Of a stretch of DNA of 47,527 bases, positions 31,403 to 40,130 are shown in pieces. The notes beneath the pieces are model-generated. The model saw only the letters and a list, made by a program, of their open reading frames with translations, was not told the origin of the DNA and made no database searches. This DNA is from Streptomyces chumphonensis (lineage in GTDB: Bacteria > Actinomycetota > Actinomycetes > Streptomycetales > Streptomycetaceae), in NCBI RefSeq assembly GCF_014779715.1, contig NZ_JACXYU010000022.1:1-47527 (forward strand). The letters are read 5' to 3'. Position 1 is the stretch's first letter. The number at the start of each line of letters is the position of its first letter. The translations under genes and the position numbers were made by a program.

Positions 31403-32041
31403 TCAGCCGTGGCCATCGGCCCCGCGGCCCGTCGGGCGGCCGTCGGTGGAGCGGCGCATGGTCGTGACGGCGGTGAACCCCATCAGGCGGCGCAGGTACG
31501 GGGTGCGCTGGGTGGGCCCGGCGGTGAAGCCGCGCCGCTCGTAGAGGGCGCGGGCCCGCGGGTTGGTGTCGATGACGTCGAGCCGGACGGTGGAGCGGCC
31601 GTGGTCGGCGGCGAGCCGGACCACCTCCTCCAGCAGCATGCCGCCGATGCCGCCGCCCCGGTGCCCGGCGTCCACCGCGATCCCGTCCATCACCAGTTCC
31701 CCGGCGGCGGGGGTGCGCTCCAGGAGGGCGAGCAGCGCCAGGCGCGGCAGCCCCCGGAAGAGGCCGTAGGCGTCCAGGACGGCCCGGGTGTCGCCGCCGG
31801 TGAGGCCGCGTCCGTCGAGCTGGTATCCGGCCACGCCCACGACCGCGCCGCCGACCAGGGCCACGACGGCGCGGTCCCGGTGCAGATGGGCGGCGAGGAA
31901 GCGCCTCCCGGCCTCCGGGGGTCCGAGGGCGGGCCCGAGTTTGCGCCCGAAGGCCTCCCAGTACAGCTCGGCCACCCGTTCCTCGGCGCCGGCCGGCACC
32001 TCGCGTCCGATCACGATCGGCCCGCCTGTCGCCTCCGCCAT
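31403..32041 (-). CDS. GNAT-family N-acetyltransferase
   Basis: This 212-residue protein has the GNAT core: AVVALVGGAVVGVAGYQLDG, then VMDGIAVDAGHRGGGIGGML (the acyl-CoA P-loop HRGGGIGGML) and VRLDVIDTNPRARALYERRG (the C-terminal NPRA-x-x-LYERRGF motif). The substrate is unknown. I chose ATG 32041 with the GAGGAAGGG site; a frame extension to 32101 would overlap the operator palindrome. It is divergent from the DUF418 gene. Confidence 0.85.
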   Translation of the reverse strand: MAEATGGPIVIGREVPAGAEERVAELYWEAFGRKLGPALGPPEAGRRFLAAHLHRDRAVVALVGGAVVGVAGYQLDGRGLTGGDTRAVLDAYGLFRGLPRLALLALLERTPAAGELVMDGIAVDAGHRGGGIGGMLLEEVVRLAADHGRSTVRLDVIDTNPRARALYERRGFTAGPTQRTPYLRRLMGFTAVTTMRRSTDGRPTGRGADGHG

Positions 32042-32111
32042 GACCCGCCCTTCCTCGTTCCGCTCACCGCGGCTGGTTTCCGCTTCCATGATGACAGCCA
32101 AACTATCACTG

Positions 32112-32142
32112 CGCTACGTTCGTTCCGAAAACGATCGTAGCG
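32112..32142. promoter_or_regulatory. 31-base palindrome between GNAT and DUF418 genes
   Basis: CGCTACG (32112-32118) and CGTAGCG (32136-32142) are perfect inverted copies. Inside them CGTT (32121-32124) and AACG (32130-32133) also pair. The palindrome is off-perfect by one position per arm and has a short centre, the shape expected for a TetR- or GntR-type dimer site. It covers the only plausible promoter space for both divergent genes. Confidence 0.6.
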
Positions 32143-32167
32143 AGCATGAGCGAAAACAGGAGGGGAT

Positions 32168-33430
32168 GTGCTGCCCGCACCCCGCACGAAGCCGACGGAA
32201 CCCGCCACCGCGCAGGCGGAACCGCGCCGACTCGTCCACCTGGACGCCCTGCGCGGATTCGCCCTGTTCGGGATCCTGATGGTGAACATCACCTACCTCG
32301 CCTCGACCTACCACGGCGGAGCGGTGCCGGACCCCGCCTTCACCGGCGCCGTGGACCACGTCACCCGCTTCCTCGTCACGATGCTGTTCGAGGCCAAGTT
32401 CTACCTGCTGTTCTCGTTCCTCTTCGGGTACGGCTTCACCCTGCAACTCAACTCCGCCGCCCGCTCCGGAGCCCGCTTCACCCCCCGGTTCCTGCGCCGC
32501 CTCGGCGGGCTCTACGTCCTCGGCACCCTGCACGCCGTGCTCCTCTTCCCCGGTGACATCCTCACCACGTACGCCGTGCTCGGCCTGGTGCTCCTGTGGC
32601 TGCGCCGGCTGTCCCCGGCGGCGGCGGTCCGGATCGCCGTCGGCCTCTTCGCCTGCGCCGCGCTCCTCTACCTGGCCCTGGGGACGTACCTGGCGGCCAC
32701 CGGCGCGGGCGGCCCGGCCCCGGCCGAGGTCGCCGCCGCGTCCGAGCAGGCCGCCGAGGCCCTGCGGGGCACTCCGGCCGAGGTGGTCGGCGCCCACCTG
32801 GACCAGCTGCCCGACGTCGCGTTCCTGCTCCTCTTCTTCCAGATGCCCGCCGCCCTCGCCTGCTACCTCCTGGGCCTGGCCGCCGGACGGCGCGAGCTGC
32901 TCGCCGTGATCACCCGCCACCGGCGCACCCTGGCCCGCGTCCAGTGGGTCGGCTACCCGGTGGGCCTGGCGGGGGGCGCCTTCTACGCCTACGCCTCCCT
33001 GCACCGCGGCGACGACGCCGCCCACCTGCTCGCCCTCGGGGTGGACATGATCACCGCCCCCGTGCTCGCCGCCGCCTACGGGGCCACCGTGCTGCGGCTG
33101 CTCTCCACCCTGCGCGGACGCCGGCTGCGCAGGGTGCTGGCGCCGGTCGGCACCATGACGCTGACGCACTACCTCACCCAGTCGCTGGTCTGCGCCCTGC
33201 TCTTCACCGGCTACGGCGCCGCGCTGGTGAACAGGGTCTCCCCCCTCATGCTGGTCGCGGCGGCCGTCGCGCTGTTCGGCGCCCAGGCGCTCGCCAGCCG
33301 CCGGTGGCTGCGACGCCACCGCTACGGGCCCGCCGAGTGGCTCCTGCGCGCCGTCACCCTGGGCGCCAGGCCCCCCGGCCGGGGCCGTCACGCGACCCGC
33401 CCCGGCGGCGGAAGCGGCACCGGGGCGTAG
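32168..33430 (+). CDS. DUF418-family integral membrane protein
   Basis: This 420-residue protein starts at GTG 32168 with AGGAGG just before. It has the typical DUF418 opening HLDALRGFALFGILMVNITY (the LDxLRGFALxGIL motif) and FEAKFYLLFSFLFGYGFTLQ, then about eight membrane segments. The C-terminal domain includes the MTLTHYLTQSLVCALLFTGYG helix. Such proteins are found in many bacteria; their function is unknown, although some are linked to export or cell-surface acyl transfer. The tail is basic and Pro/Gly rich. Confidence 0.88.
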   Translation: MLPAPRTKPTEPATAQAEPRRLVHLDALRGFALFGILMVNITYLASTYHGGAVPDPAFTGAVDHVTRFLVTMLFEAKFYLLFSFLFGYGFTLQLNSAARSGARFTPRFLRRLGGLYVLGTLHAVLLFPGDILTTYAVLGLVLLWLRRLSPAAAVRIAVGLFACAALLYLALGTYLAATGAGGPAPAEVAAASEQAAEALRGTPAEVVGAHLDQLPDVAFLLLFFQMPAALACYLLGLAAGRRELLAVITRHRRTLARVQWVGYPVGLAGGAFYAYASLHRGDDAAHLLALGVDMITAPVLAAAYGATVLRLLSTLRGRRLRRVLAPVGTMTLTHYLTQSLVCALLFTGYGAALVNRVSPLMLVAAAVALFGAQALASRRWLRRHRYGPAEWLLRAVTLGARPPGRGRHATRPGGGSGTGA

Positions 33431-33498
33431 GAGCGCGGTGCGGACGTCCGGCCGCCGGGGTCGGACCGGCCCGGCGCGGATCATGGGAAACTGGCCGC

Positions 33499-33867
33499 AT
33501 GACGAAGGCCGAGGCACGGGTGCGGGCGCCCGAGGAGTCCGGACAGGACGCCGCCCCGTGCTGCCCCCCGCTGAGCGAGCGCCCCCTCACGGCCGAGGAG
33601 GCCGAGACGACGGCGGCGATGTTCAAGGCACTCGGCGACCCCGTCCGGCTGCGGCTCTTCTCCCTCGTCGCCTCGCACCCCGGCGGGGAGGCCTGCGTGT
33701 GCGACATCTCGGACGTCGGCGTCTCCCAGCCCACCGTGAGCCACCACCTGAAGAAGCTGCGCCAGGCCGGGCTGCTGACCGCCGAACGGCGCGGCACCTG
33801 GGTCTACTACCGGGTGGCCCCCGCCGTCCTGGCCGCGCTGTCCGGCGCCCTCACCCCCCGCCCCTGA
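33499..33867 (+). CDS. ArsR-family metalloregulator
   Basis: This 122-residue protein has the ArsR winged HTH: FKALGDPVRLRLFSLVASHP, ACVCDISDVGVSQPTVSHHL and KKLRQAGLLTAERRGTWVYY. Cys66 and Cys68 (ACVCD) are the ligand pair of the arsenic/antimony sensor class. Two more Cys (residues 21-22) near the N-terminus may complete a thiolate site. It would lift repression on metal(loid) binding. No ars transport or reductase gene is next to it in this window. Confidence 0.92.
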   Translation: MTKAEARVRAPEESGQDAAPCCPPLSERPLTAEEAETTAAMFKALGDPVRLRLFSLVASHPGGEACVCDISDVGVSQPTVSHHLKKLRQAGLLTAERRGTWVYYRVAPAVLAALSGALTPRP

Positions 33868-33883
33868 CCGACCCCGCCGCCGC

Positions 33884-33916
33884 GCCACCGGCCGCCCCGC
33901 CGGGACGGCCGGTGGC
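33884..33916. terminator. Bidirectional terminator between ArsR and GST-like genes
   Basis: GCCACCGGCCG (33884-33894) and CGGCCGGTGGC (33906-33916) form an eleven-base perfect stem with an eleven-base loop, 17 bases after the ArsR stop and 6 bases before the stop of the convergent gene. Confidence 0.65.
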
Positions 33917-33921
33917 GGGGG

Positions 33922-34932
33922 TCAGGGGTGGTGGTCGGAGGGGATGCGCTCCTCGGCGGGCGGCGGGCCCGGCGGCGTCCCGTCGCCGAAGGGGCGGCCG
34001 CCGAGCTGTTCGCGGTGGTGGGGGGTCGTCCAGCCGGAGAGGTCGGGTCCGGCCGGGAGGATGCCGGTCGGGTTGATGCCGGTGTGCACGAGGTAGTAGT
34101 GCCGCTTGATGTGGTCGAAGTCGACCGTGTCACCGAAGCCGGGCGTCTGGTAGAGGTCCCGCACGTACGCCCACAGCACCGGGTCCTCGGCGAGCTTGGA
34201 GCGGTTGCACTTGAAGTGGTTGTGGTAGACGGCGTCGAAGCGCACCAGGGTGGTGAACAGCCGGATGTCGGCCTCGGTGAGGGTGTCGCCGACGAGGTAG
34301 CGGCGGTCGCGCAGCCGCTCGGAGAGCAGGTCCAGCCGACGGAAGACGTCGGCGTACGCCGTCTCGTACTCGCCTTGCCGCGTGGCGAAGCCGGCGCGGT
34401 AGACGCCGTTGTTGACGTCGCGGTAGACGCCGTCCATAACCGCGTCGATCTCCTCGCGCAGCGGCTCCGGGTACAGGTCGGGGGCGCCGGGCCGGTGCAG
34501 GGCCGTCCATTCGGTGGCGAGGTCGAGGGTGATGCGCTGGTAGTCGTTGGTGACGAGCCGCCCGCTGGGGACGTCGACCACCGCCGGGACGCTCACGCCG
34601 CCCGTGTACTCCGGTTCGCGGGCGTGGTAGGCCTCGCTGAGGAAGCGGATGCCGAGCACGGGGTCGCGGCCTTCGGGGTCGAGGGTGAAGCGCCAGCTCC
34701 GGTCGTCCTGGATCGGGTCGGCGACGGCGAGCGGCAGGGCCGCCTCCAGGCCGAGGAGCCGCCGGGACACCAGGGCGCGGCTCGCCCACGGGCAGGCGCG
34801 GCTGACGACGAGCCGGTAGCGGCCCGCCTCCACGGGCCAGCCGTCCTCACCGGCGGCCGTGATCCGGTCGGTGAAGTGGCTCGGCGCCCGCTTGAACGCC
34901 TTCCGGCCGTACTCCGTGTTGCCGTCCGTCAT
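33922..34932 (-). CDS. Glutathionyl-hydroquinone-reductase-like / GST omega-type protein
   Basis: This 336-residue protein matches the Ecm4/YqjG class: the catalytic Cys is in YRLVVSRACPWASRALVSRR (CPWA). The C-terminal GST domain reads VMDGVYRDVNNGVYRAGFAT and RRYLVGDTLTEADIRLFTTL. In E. coli YqjG reduces glutathionyl-hydroquinones. Actinomycetes use mycothiol rather than glutathione, so the physiological thiol is uncertain. ATG 34932 has a GAGAGGG site. The Pro-rich tail after residue 315 is variable. Confidence 0.88.
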   Translation of the reverse strand: MTDGNTEYGRKAFKRAPSHFTDRITAAGEDGWPVEAGRYRLVVSRACPWASRALVSRRLLGLEAALPLAVADPIQDDRSWRFTLDPEGRDPVLGIRFLSEAYHAREPEYTGGVSVPAVVDVPSGRLVTNDYQRITLDLATEWTALHRPGAPDLYPEPLREEIDAVMDGVYRDVNNGVYRAGFATRQGEYETAYADVFRRLDLLSERLRDRRYLVGDTLTEADIRLFTTLVRFDAVYHNHFKCNRSKLAEDPVLWAYVRDLYQTPGFGDTVDFDHIKRHYYLVHTGINPTGILPAGPDLSGWTTPHHREQLGGRPFGDGTPPGPPPAEERIPSDHHP

Positions 34933-35089
34933 CGGCCGCCCTCTCCTCTGCGCTGTACGGGATGGTCCCGGTACGTGTTGCCCGGCGGCGTGACGTGACA
35001 CATGGAAGCGGAATCCGTCCTGCCGTACGATGCGGTCCGGTCCGTCCCGCCTCGCCCGTGCCGCGGGTACGCCCAGCCCAGGAGTACAG

Positions 35090-36133
35090 GTGCCGATCTT
35101 CCTCGCCCGCTTCGTGTCCGTACTGCGGGCCCGGCTGCGCGGCTGGCGCGCCGCGCTCACGGTCGCGCTCACGGTCTTCGGCACGAGCTGGATCGCGATG
35201 GAGCTCGTGGAGCCGGAGGCGAACGGCATCACCGCGCCGGGCACCTACTGGTGGTGGTTCCTCATCACCGCCTCGACCGTCGGGTACGGCGACTTCTTCC
35301 CGGAGTCGGCGCCCGGCCGGATCGTCGGCGCCTACGTCATCATCGGCGGCATCGCCACCCTGACGATCCTGTTCACCGAACTGTCCACCCACATCCAGAC
35401 GCTGCGGAGCAAGCGCTTGAAAGGCATGGTTGACGTGGACCTCAGCGGCCACATCGTCGTGCTCGGCTACCTGCCGGGCCGCACCGAGCGGATCGTGCAC
35501 CAGCTGCGGGTCGAGGACGGGCACGCGGTGGTGCTGTGTGCGTGGGACGAGGTCGCCGAGCACCCCATGGCCGGGGAGGACGGGGTGGCCTTCGTCCGGG
35601 GCGACCTGGGGGACGCCGCGACGCTGGAGCGGGCGGGCGTCGGGCGCGCCCGGACCGTCGTCGTCGACGCGCGGGACGACAACGAGGCCCTCGCCCTCGC
35701 CGTGACCGTCGACCACCTGGCCCCGGACGTCCACCTGGTCGTGGCCCTGCGGGACATGAACCGCTGTGAGCGGCTGCGCTACGTCAGCCCGAAGGTCCAG
35801 TGCGTGCAGTGGCACATGCCGAACCTGGTGGCGGACGAGGCGCTCGACCCGGGCATCACCGAGGTCTACAGCGAACTGATGGACAGCTCCGGGGGCGGCA
35901 ACACGTACTCCGTGACGCTGCCCCCGGCGCTGGAGGGCCGCACGTTCGGCGCGTGCCAGGCCCACTTCGGGGAGCGGTACGACGCCACGGTGATCGCCGT
36001 CCGCCAGGGCGACCGCACGGCCGTCAGCCCGCCCTGGAACGAGCCGCTCCGGCCCGGGGCACTGCTCTACTACCTGGCCGAACGGCGCATCGACGTCGGC
36101 GGCCTCACCGGCGCCGCCCCCGGCCGCCGCTGA
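35090..36133 (+). CDS. Two-TM potassium channel with TrkA-N/C (RCK) domains
   Basis: This 347-residue protein has a first membrane helix (ALTVALTVFGTSWIAMELV), a pore helix ending TASTVGYGDFFPES (the TVGYGD selectivity filter) and a second helix (IVGAYVIIGGIATLTILFTE). A cytoplasmic RCK/TrkA-N Rossmann domain follows, from HIVVLGYLPGRTERIV onward, with the TrkA-C part after about residue 260. It should be a ligand-gated K+ channel; the ligand is unknown. GTG 35090 has AGGAG at good spacing. Confidence 0.93.
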   Translation: MPIFLARFVSVLRARLRGWRAALTVALTVFGTSWIAMELVEPEANGITAPGTYWWWFLITASTVGYGDFFPESAPGRIVGAYVIIGGIATLTILFTELSTHIQTLRSKRLKGMVDVDLSGHIVVLGYLPGRTERIVHQLRVEDGHAVVLCAWDEVAEHPMAGEDGVAFVRGDLGDAATLERAGVGRARTVVVDARDDNEALALAVTVDHLAPDVHLVVALRDMNRCERLRYVSPKVQCVQWHMPNLVADEALDPGITEVYSELMDSSGGGNTYSVTLPPALEGRTFGACQAHFGERYDATVIAVRQGDRTAVSPPWNEPLRPGALLYYLAERRIDVGGLTGAAPGRR

Positions 36134-36147
36134 TCCCACCACGGCGA

Positions 36148-36179
36148 CGCGCCCGGCTCCCCGTCGGGGGCCGGGCGCG
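36148..36179. terminator. Bidirectional terminator between K+ channel and PhoX genes
   Basis: CGCGCCCGG (36148-36156) and CCGGGCGCG (36171-36179) pair perfectly, with an inner CCCC/GGGG stack around GTC. It is 15 bases after the channel stop and 31 bases before the PhoX stop. Confidence 0.65.
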
Positions 36180-36210
36180 GGCGCCGGGCGCCAGGTCGGG
36201 CGGGCGGGTG

Positions 36211-38280
36211 TCAGCGGCCGATGGCGCCGCCGTCCTTGCGCCAGACGGCGACGACCGAGGGACGGTTGAGGCGGCCGGGGCCGTCGGGCCACTGCGAGAG
36301 CGGGTTCTCCGCCGAGGCGCCGTCGATCTCACCGGGGTGCTGCACGGCGACGAGCACCCGGCGCTCCTGCACGATCGGACCGCAGGTCTCGGCCCCGGCG
36401 GGGACGGTGAGGAACTGCTTCACCTCGCCCCGGTCGCGGCCGTGCGTGGCCACGCCGAAGAGGCCGTCGTGGTTGCCCAGCGCGTTGCCGTCGGTGGAGA
36501 TCCACAGGTTGCCGTAGGCGTCGAAGGTCAGGTTGTCCGGGCAGGAGATGGGGCTGACCCGGTCCTTGGGGAAGCCGCCGTAGTACGTCGACTCGTCCGC
36601 CGGGTCGCCGCAGACCAGGAACAGCCGCCAGGAGAACCGTTCCGCCCCCGGGTGGTTCCAGTGCTCCGCCAGCTCCAGGACCTGGCCGTGCTTGTTGCGG
36701 TTGCGCGGGTTGGCCTCGTCGGGTCCGGGACGGCCGGCGGTGCCGCGCTGGGAGTTGTTGGTCAGCGCGACGTAGACGCGGCCGGTGCGCGGGCTGGGCT
36801 CGACGTCCTCGGGCCGGTCCATCGCGGTGGCGCCCACCTTGTCCGCCGCGAGGCGGGTGAAGACGTACACCTCCTCGGCCGTCATCCCCTCGACGTAGGA
36901 GCGGTCGCCGGAGGCGAGCTTGATCCACTCCCCGGAGCCGTCGAACGCGCCGTCGCGCGGGAGTCCGCCGTCGCCGTCGATCTCGCCGGGGCTGTCGCCG
37001 GTGAGCCGGGCGACGTAGAGGGTGCCCTCGTCGAGCAGCGTCATGTTGTGCTCGCGGGCCCAGCGGCTGTTGCCCCGGCGCATGCGCTTGCTGGAGACGA
37101 ACTTGTACAGGTAGTCGAACCGCTCGTCGTCGCCCATGTAGACGACCGGCCGGCCGTCGGCGGTGAGCTGCGGCTCCGCACCCTCGTGCTTGAAGCGGCC
37201 CAGCGCGGTGCGCTTGCGCGGCGTGGACTCGGGGTCGTACGGGTCGACCTCGACGACCCAGCCGAAGCGGTTGGCCTCGTTGGGCTCCTTGGCGAGGTCG
37301 AAGCGGTCGTCGAACCGCTCCCACTTGCGGCCGGTGGTACCGCCGGTCATGCCGTAGCGGGCCAGCCGCTCCTTGGTGGCCGGGTCGGTGACCGAGGCCG
37401 CGTTGGCGAAGTACTGGTTGAAGTTCTCCTCGCCGCTGAGCACGGTCCCCCACGGCGTGGTGCCGCCCGCGCAGTTGTTGAGCGTGCCGAGGACGGTGCG
37501 GCCCCGCCGGTCGGCGGAGGTCTTCAGCAGCGCGCTGCCGGCCGCCGGGCCGGTCAGCTCGAACGGCGTGCCGTTGTGGAAGCGGCGGTTCAGCCGGTGC
37601 CGCCGGACGGGCGTGAGGCGGCCGGAGCGGCGCTCCTCCTCCACGACGACGACCGACAGGCCGTGGGCGGCCCAGGCGATCTCCACCTGCTCGCGGGTGG
37701 GGTTCTCCGGGTCGTACCCGGCGAACATGATCTCCTCGTTGGTGTACTCGTGGTTGGCGAAGAGCACCTGGCGGTGCCGCTCGCCGCGCAGCGGCAGCAG
37801 GGTGAGGAAGTCGTTGTTGTAGCCGAACTGGCCGGCCTGCGCACGGGCCGTCTGACGGTCGGGGTCGAAGGCCGGCGCGCCGCGCAGGATCGGGTCGCCC
37901 CAGCCGATCACGAGGCCCTGCTCGTACCCCTCGGGGACGGTGACGGCGTCCCGCGTGTTCGGGGCCACCGGCTCGAACCGCAGGCCCTTCGCCCCGTGGC
38001 CCCGCCCTCTCCCCGGCCATCCGCCGTCGCCACCTCTCCCGTGCGCGACGGCCTCCGGGGCGGCGCCCAGCGTCGCGCCCCCGGCGGCCGCGGCGACGGT
38101 GGCCACCGCCCCCGCACGCAGCATCGAGCGCCGGGAGAGGCCGGCGACGATGTCGCCGAAGTACGCGTTCCCGCTCCGGTTCGGCACCTCCTGGAAGCAG
38201 GCGTCCCCGCAGCGGTAGTGACAGGTCATGGCGGACCGACCGCCGGGGTGGGTGGTGAGCAGCGGCAGTTGCTTGCGCAT
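36211..38280 (-). CDS. phoX: PhoX-type alkaline phosphatase, Tat-exported
   Basis: This 689-residue protein has a Tat signal with an N-terminal extension: GLSRRSMLRAGAVATVAAAA (SRRSM twin arginine). The mature part carries PhoX motifs such as NNDFLTLLPLRGERHRQVLF, ANHEYTNEEIMF, ALGRFKHEGAEP and PISCPDNLTFDAYGNLWIST. PhoX is a Ca/Fe-dependent phosphatase that releases phosphate outside the cell. The length is normal for Streptomyces PhoX. A PHO box lies upstream, so phosphate limitation through PhoP is expected. Confidence 0.92.
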   Translation of the reverse strand: MRKQLPLLTTHPGGRSAMTCHYRCGDACFQEVPNRSGNAYFGDIVAGLSRRSMLRAGAVATVAAAAGGATLGAAPEAVAHGRGGDGGWPGRGRGHGAKGLRFEPVAPNTRDAVTVPEGYEQGLVIGWGDPILRGAPAFDPDRQTARAQAGQFGYNNDFLTLLPLRGERHRQVLFANHEYTNEEIMFAGYDPENPTREQVEIAWAAHGLSVVVVEEERRSGRLTPVRRHRLNRRFHNGTPFELTGPAAGSALLKTSADRRGRTVLGTLNNCAGGTTPWGTVLSGEENFNQYFANAASVTDPATKERLARYGMTGGTTGRKWERFDDRFDLAKEPNEANRFGWVVEVDPYDPESTPRKRTALGRFKHEGAEPQLTADGRPVVYMGDDERFDYLYKFVSSKRMRRGNSRWAREHNMTLLDEGTLYVARLTGDSPGEIDGDGGLPRDGAFDGSGEWIKLASGDRSYVEGMTAEEVYVFTRLAADKVGATAMDRPEDVEPSPRTGRVYVALTNNSQRGTAGRPGPDEANPRNRNKHGQVLELAEHWNHPGAERFSWRLFLVCGDPADESTYYGGFPKDRVSPISCPDNLTFDAYGNLWISTDGNALGNHDGLFGVATHGRDRGEVKQFLTVPAGAETCGPIVQERRVLVAVQHPGEIDGASAENPLSQWPDGPGRLNRPSVVAVWRKDGGAIGR

Positions 38281-38348
38281 GGGCAGACCTCTCCGTCTTC
38301 AGCCGTACTCGGCGGAAACTAGGTCCTCACCCCTACCCCCGGGCGTGG

Positions 38349-38370
38349 TGGCGGTGAACCCGCCGTGAAC
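38349..38370 (-). promoter_or_regulatory. PHO box (two direct-repeat units) upstream of phoX
   Basis: On the minus strand GTTCACGGCGG (38370-38360) is followed directly by GTTCACCGCCA (38359-38349). Two 11-base direct repeat units of the G(G/T)TCAYYYRSG type are the PhoP core site in Streptomyces. It lies 69-90 bases upstream of the phoX start. The divergent metG start is 90 bases away on the other side. Confidence 0.85.
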
Positions 38371-38459
38371 CGGAACCGGCCAACGCCGCCCCCGGGAGGC
38401 GCCCGGCCGCCTCTTCGGAGCGCGCGGGCGCGCCGTCGCGGACCGTTAGGATTTCGCAT

Positions 38460-40064
38460 ATGGCGGCCACTGGAACAGAGCAGCGGGGCGGGGCGTACTA
38501 CGTCACGACCCCGATCTACTACGTGAACGACGCTCCCCACCTGGGCCACGCCTACACGACCGTCGCAGGCGACGTGCTCACCCGCTGGCACCGCCAGCGG
38601 GGCGAGAAGGTGTGGTACCTCACCGGCACGGACGAGCACGGTCAGAAGATCATGCGCACCGCCGAGGCGAACGGCGTGTCGCCCCAGGAGTGGTGCGACA
38701 AGCTGGTGGAGGAGGCGTGGAAGCCCCTCTGGCAGCACCTGAACATCGCGAACGACGACTTCATCCGGACGACCGAGCCGCGGCACACCGCGCGCGTCCG
38801 GGAGTTCGTGCAGGACCTGTACGACAAGGGCGAGATCTACCGCGGCGGCTACGAGGGCCCCTACTGCGTCGGCTGCGAGGAGTACAAGGCCACCGGCGAC
38901 CTGCTGGACGGCGAGGACGGCGCCAAGCTGTGCCCGATCCACAAGAAGCCCGTGGAGATGCTCCAGGAGGAGAACTACTTCTTCAAGCTCTCCGAGTACG
39001 GCCCGAGACTGCTGGAGCACTACGAGCGGAACCCCGGCTTCATCCAGCCGGAGTCGGCGCGCAACGAGGTCGTGCAGTTCGTCCGGCAGGGGTTGCAGGA
39101 CCTGTCGATCTCCCGGTCCACCTTCGACTGGGGCGTGCGCGTCCCGTGGGACGAGAAGCACGTCATCTACGTGTGGATCGACGCCCTCCTCAACTACGCG
39201 ACGGCCGTGGGCTACGGCGCGGACCAGGAGAAGTTCGAGGGCACCTTCCCCGCCGACGTGCACCTCGTCGGCAAGGACATCCTCCGCTTCCACGCGGTGA
39301 TCTGGCCCGCGATGCTGATGGCGAACGGCCTGCCCCTGCCGCGACGGATCGCCGCCAACGGCTGGCTGATGGTGGGCGGCGAGAAGATGAGCAAGTCGAA
39401 CCTGACGGGCATCTCCCCGCACCAGCTCACCGACCACTTCGGCGTCGACGCCTACCGGTGGTACTTCCTGCGGGCCATCGCCTTCGGCAACGACGGCTCC
39501 TTCTCCTGGGAGGACTTCTCCGCGCGGTACACCTCGGAACTGGCCAACGACTACGGCAACCTGGCCTCCCGCGTGGCGGCCATGGTCGGCAAGTACTTCG
39601 GCGGGACGCTGCCGGAGGCGACGGCCCCCGGGGCGGCCGAGCGGCCCGTCGTCGACGGCCTCGCCCACGCGGTCGCCGAGGCCGACCGGCGCATCGGCGA
39701 CGAGATGGACTTCGCCGGCGGCATCGCCGCGGTCTTCGACTTCGTCAAGCAGGTCAACGGCTACCTGACCGAACAGGAGCCGTGGAAGGTCGCCAAGGAC
39801 GACTCCGAGGCCGCGCGCGCCCGGCTGGCGACGATCCTCTACACGGCCGCCGAGTCGCTGCGGGCCACCGCCGTCCTGCTCAACGCCGTCATGCCGGAGA
39901 CCTCGCAGAAGCTGTGGGAGTCGCTCGGCGCCGAGCCGCACCTCGGACCGCTCGCCGACCAGCGCGTGCGGGACGCCGGCCGCTGGGGCCTGCTGCCCCC
40001 GGGCGCCACGGTCACCAAGGGCGCGGTGCTCTTCCCCCGGCTGGAGGAACCGGCCCGCGCCTGA
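38460..40064 (+). CDS. metG: Methionyl-tRNA synthetase
   Basis: This 534-residue protein has class I signatures: YYVNDAPHLGHAYTTVAGDV (HLGH as the HIGH motif) and KMSKSNLTGI. It also carries the connective region with CVGCEEYKATGDLLDGEDGA and CPIHKKPVE, a zinc-knob pair of Cys. It charges tRNA-Met. It lacks the extra C-terminal dimer domain of the E. coli enzyme, as is common in actinobacteria. ATG 38460 is preceded by AGGA; a TAGGAT eight bases upstream could also make a nearly leaderless start. Confidence 0.96.
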   Translation: MAATGTEQRGGAYYVTTPIYYVNDAPHLGHAYTTVAGDVLTRWHRQRGEKVWYLTGTDEHGQKIMRTAEANGVSPQEWCDKLVEEAWKPLWQHLNIANDDFIRTTEPRHTARVREFVQDLYDKGEIYRGGYEGPYCVGCEEYKATGDLLDGEDGAKLCPIHKKPVEMLQEENYFFKLSEYGPRLLEHYERNPGFIQPESARNEVVQFVRQGLQDLSISRSTFDWGVRVPWDEKHVIYVWIDALLNYATAVGYGADQEKFEGTFPADVHLVGKDILRFHAVIWPAMLMANGLPLPRRIAANGWLMVGGEKMSKSNLTGISPHQLTDHFGVDAYRWYFLRAIAFGNDGSFSWEDFSARYTSELANDYGNLASRVAAMVGKYFGGTLPEATAPGAAERPVVDGLAHAVAEADRRIGDEMDFAGGIAAVFDFVKQVNGYLTEQEPWKVAKDDSEAARARLATILYTAAESLRATAVLLNAVMPETSQKLWESLGAEPHLGPLADQRVRDAGRWGLLPPGATVTKGAVLFPRLEEPARA

Positions 40065-40081
40065 CCCCCGCCGCACGCACA

Positions 40082-40122
40082 CCGCGGGGGCGCCCTCCCG
40101 GGCCGGGAGGGCGCCCCCGCGG
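40082..40122. terminator. Strong bidirectional terminator between metG and aspS
   Basis: CCGCGGGGGCGCCCTCCC (40082-40099) and GGGAGGGCGCCCCCGCGG (40105-40122) form an 18-base perfect stem with a five-base loop. It fills the gap between the two convergent stops and should end transcription from both sides. Confidence 0.85.
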
Positions 40123-40130
40123 CGCGTCGG

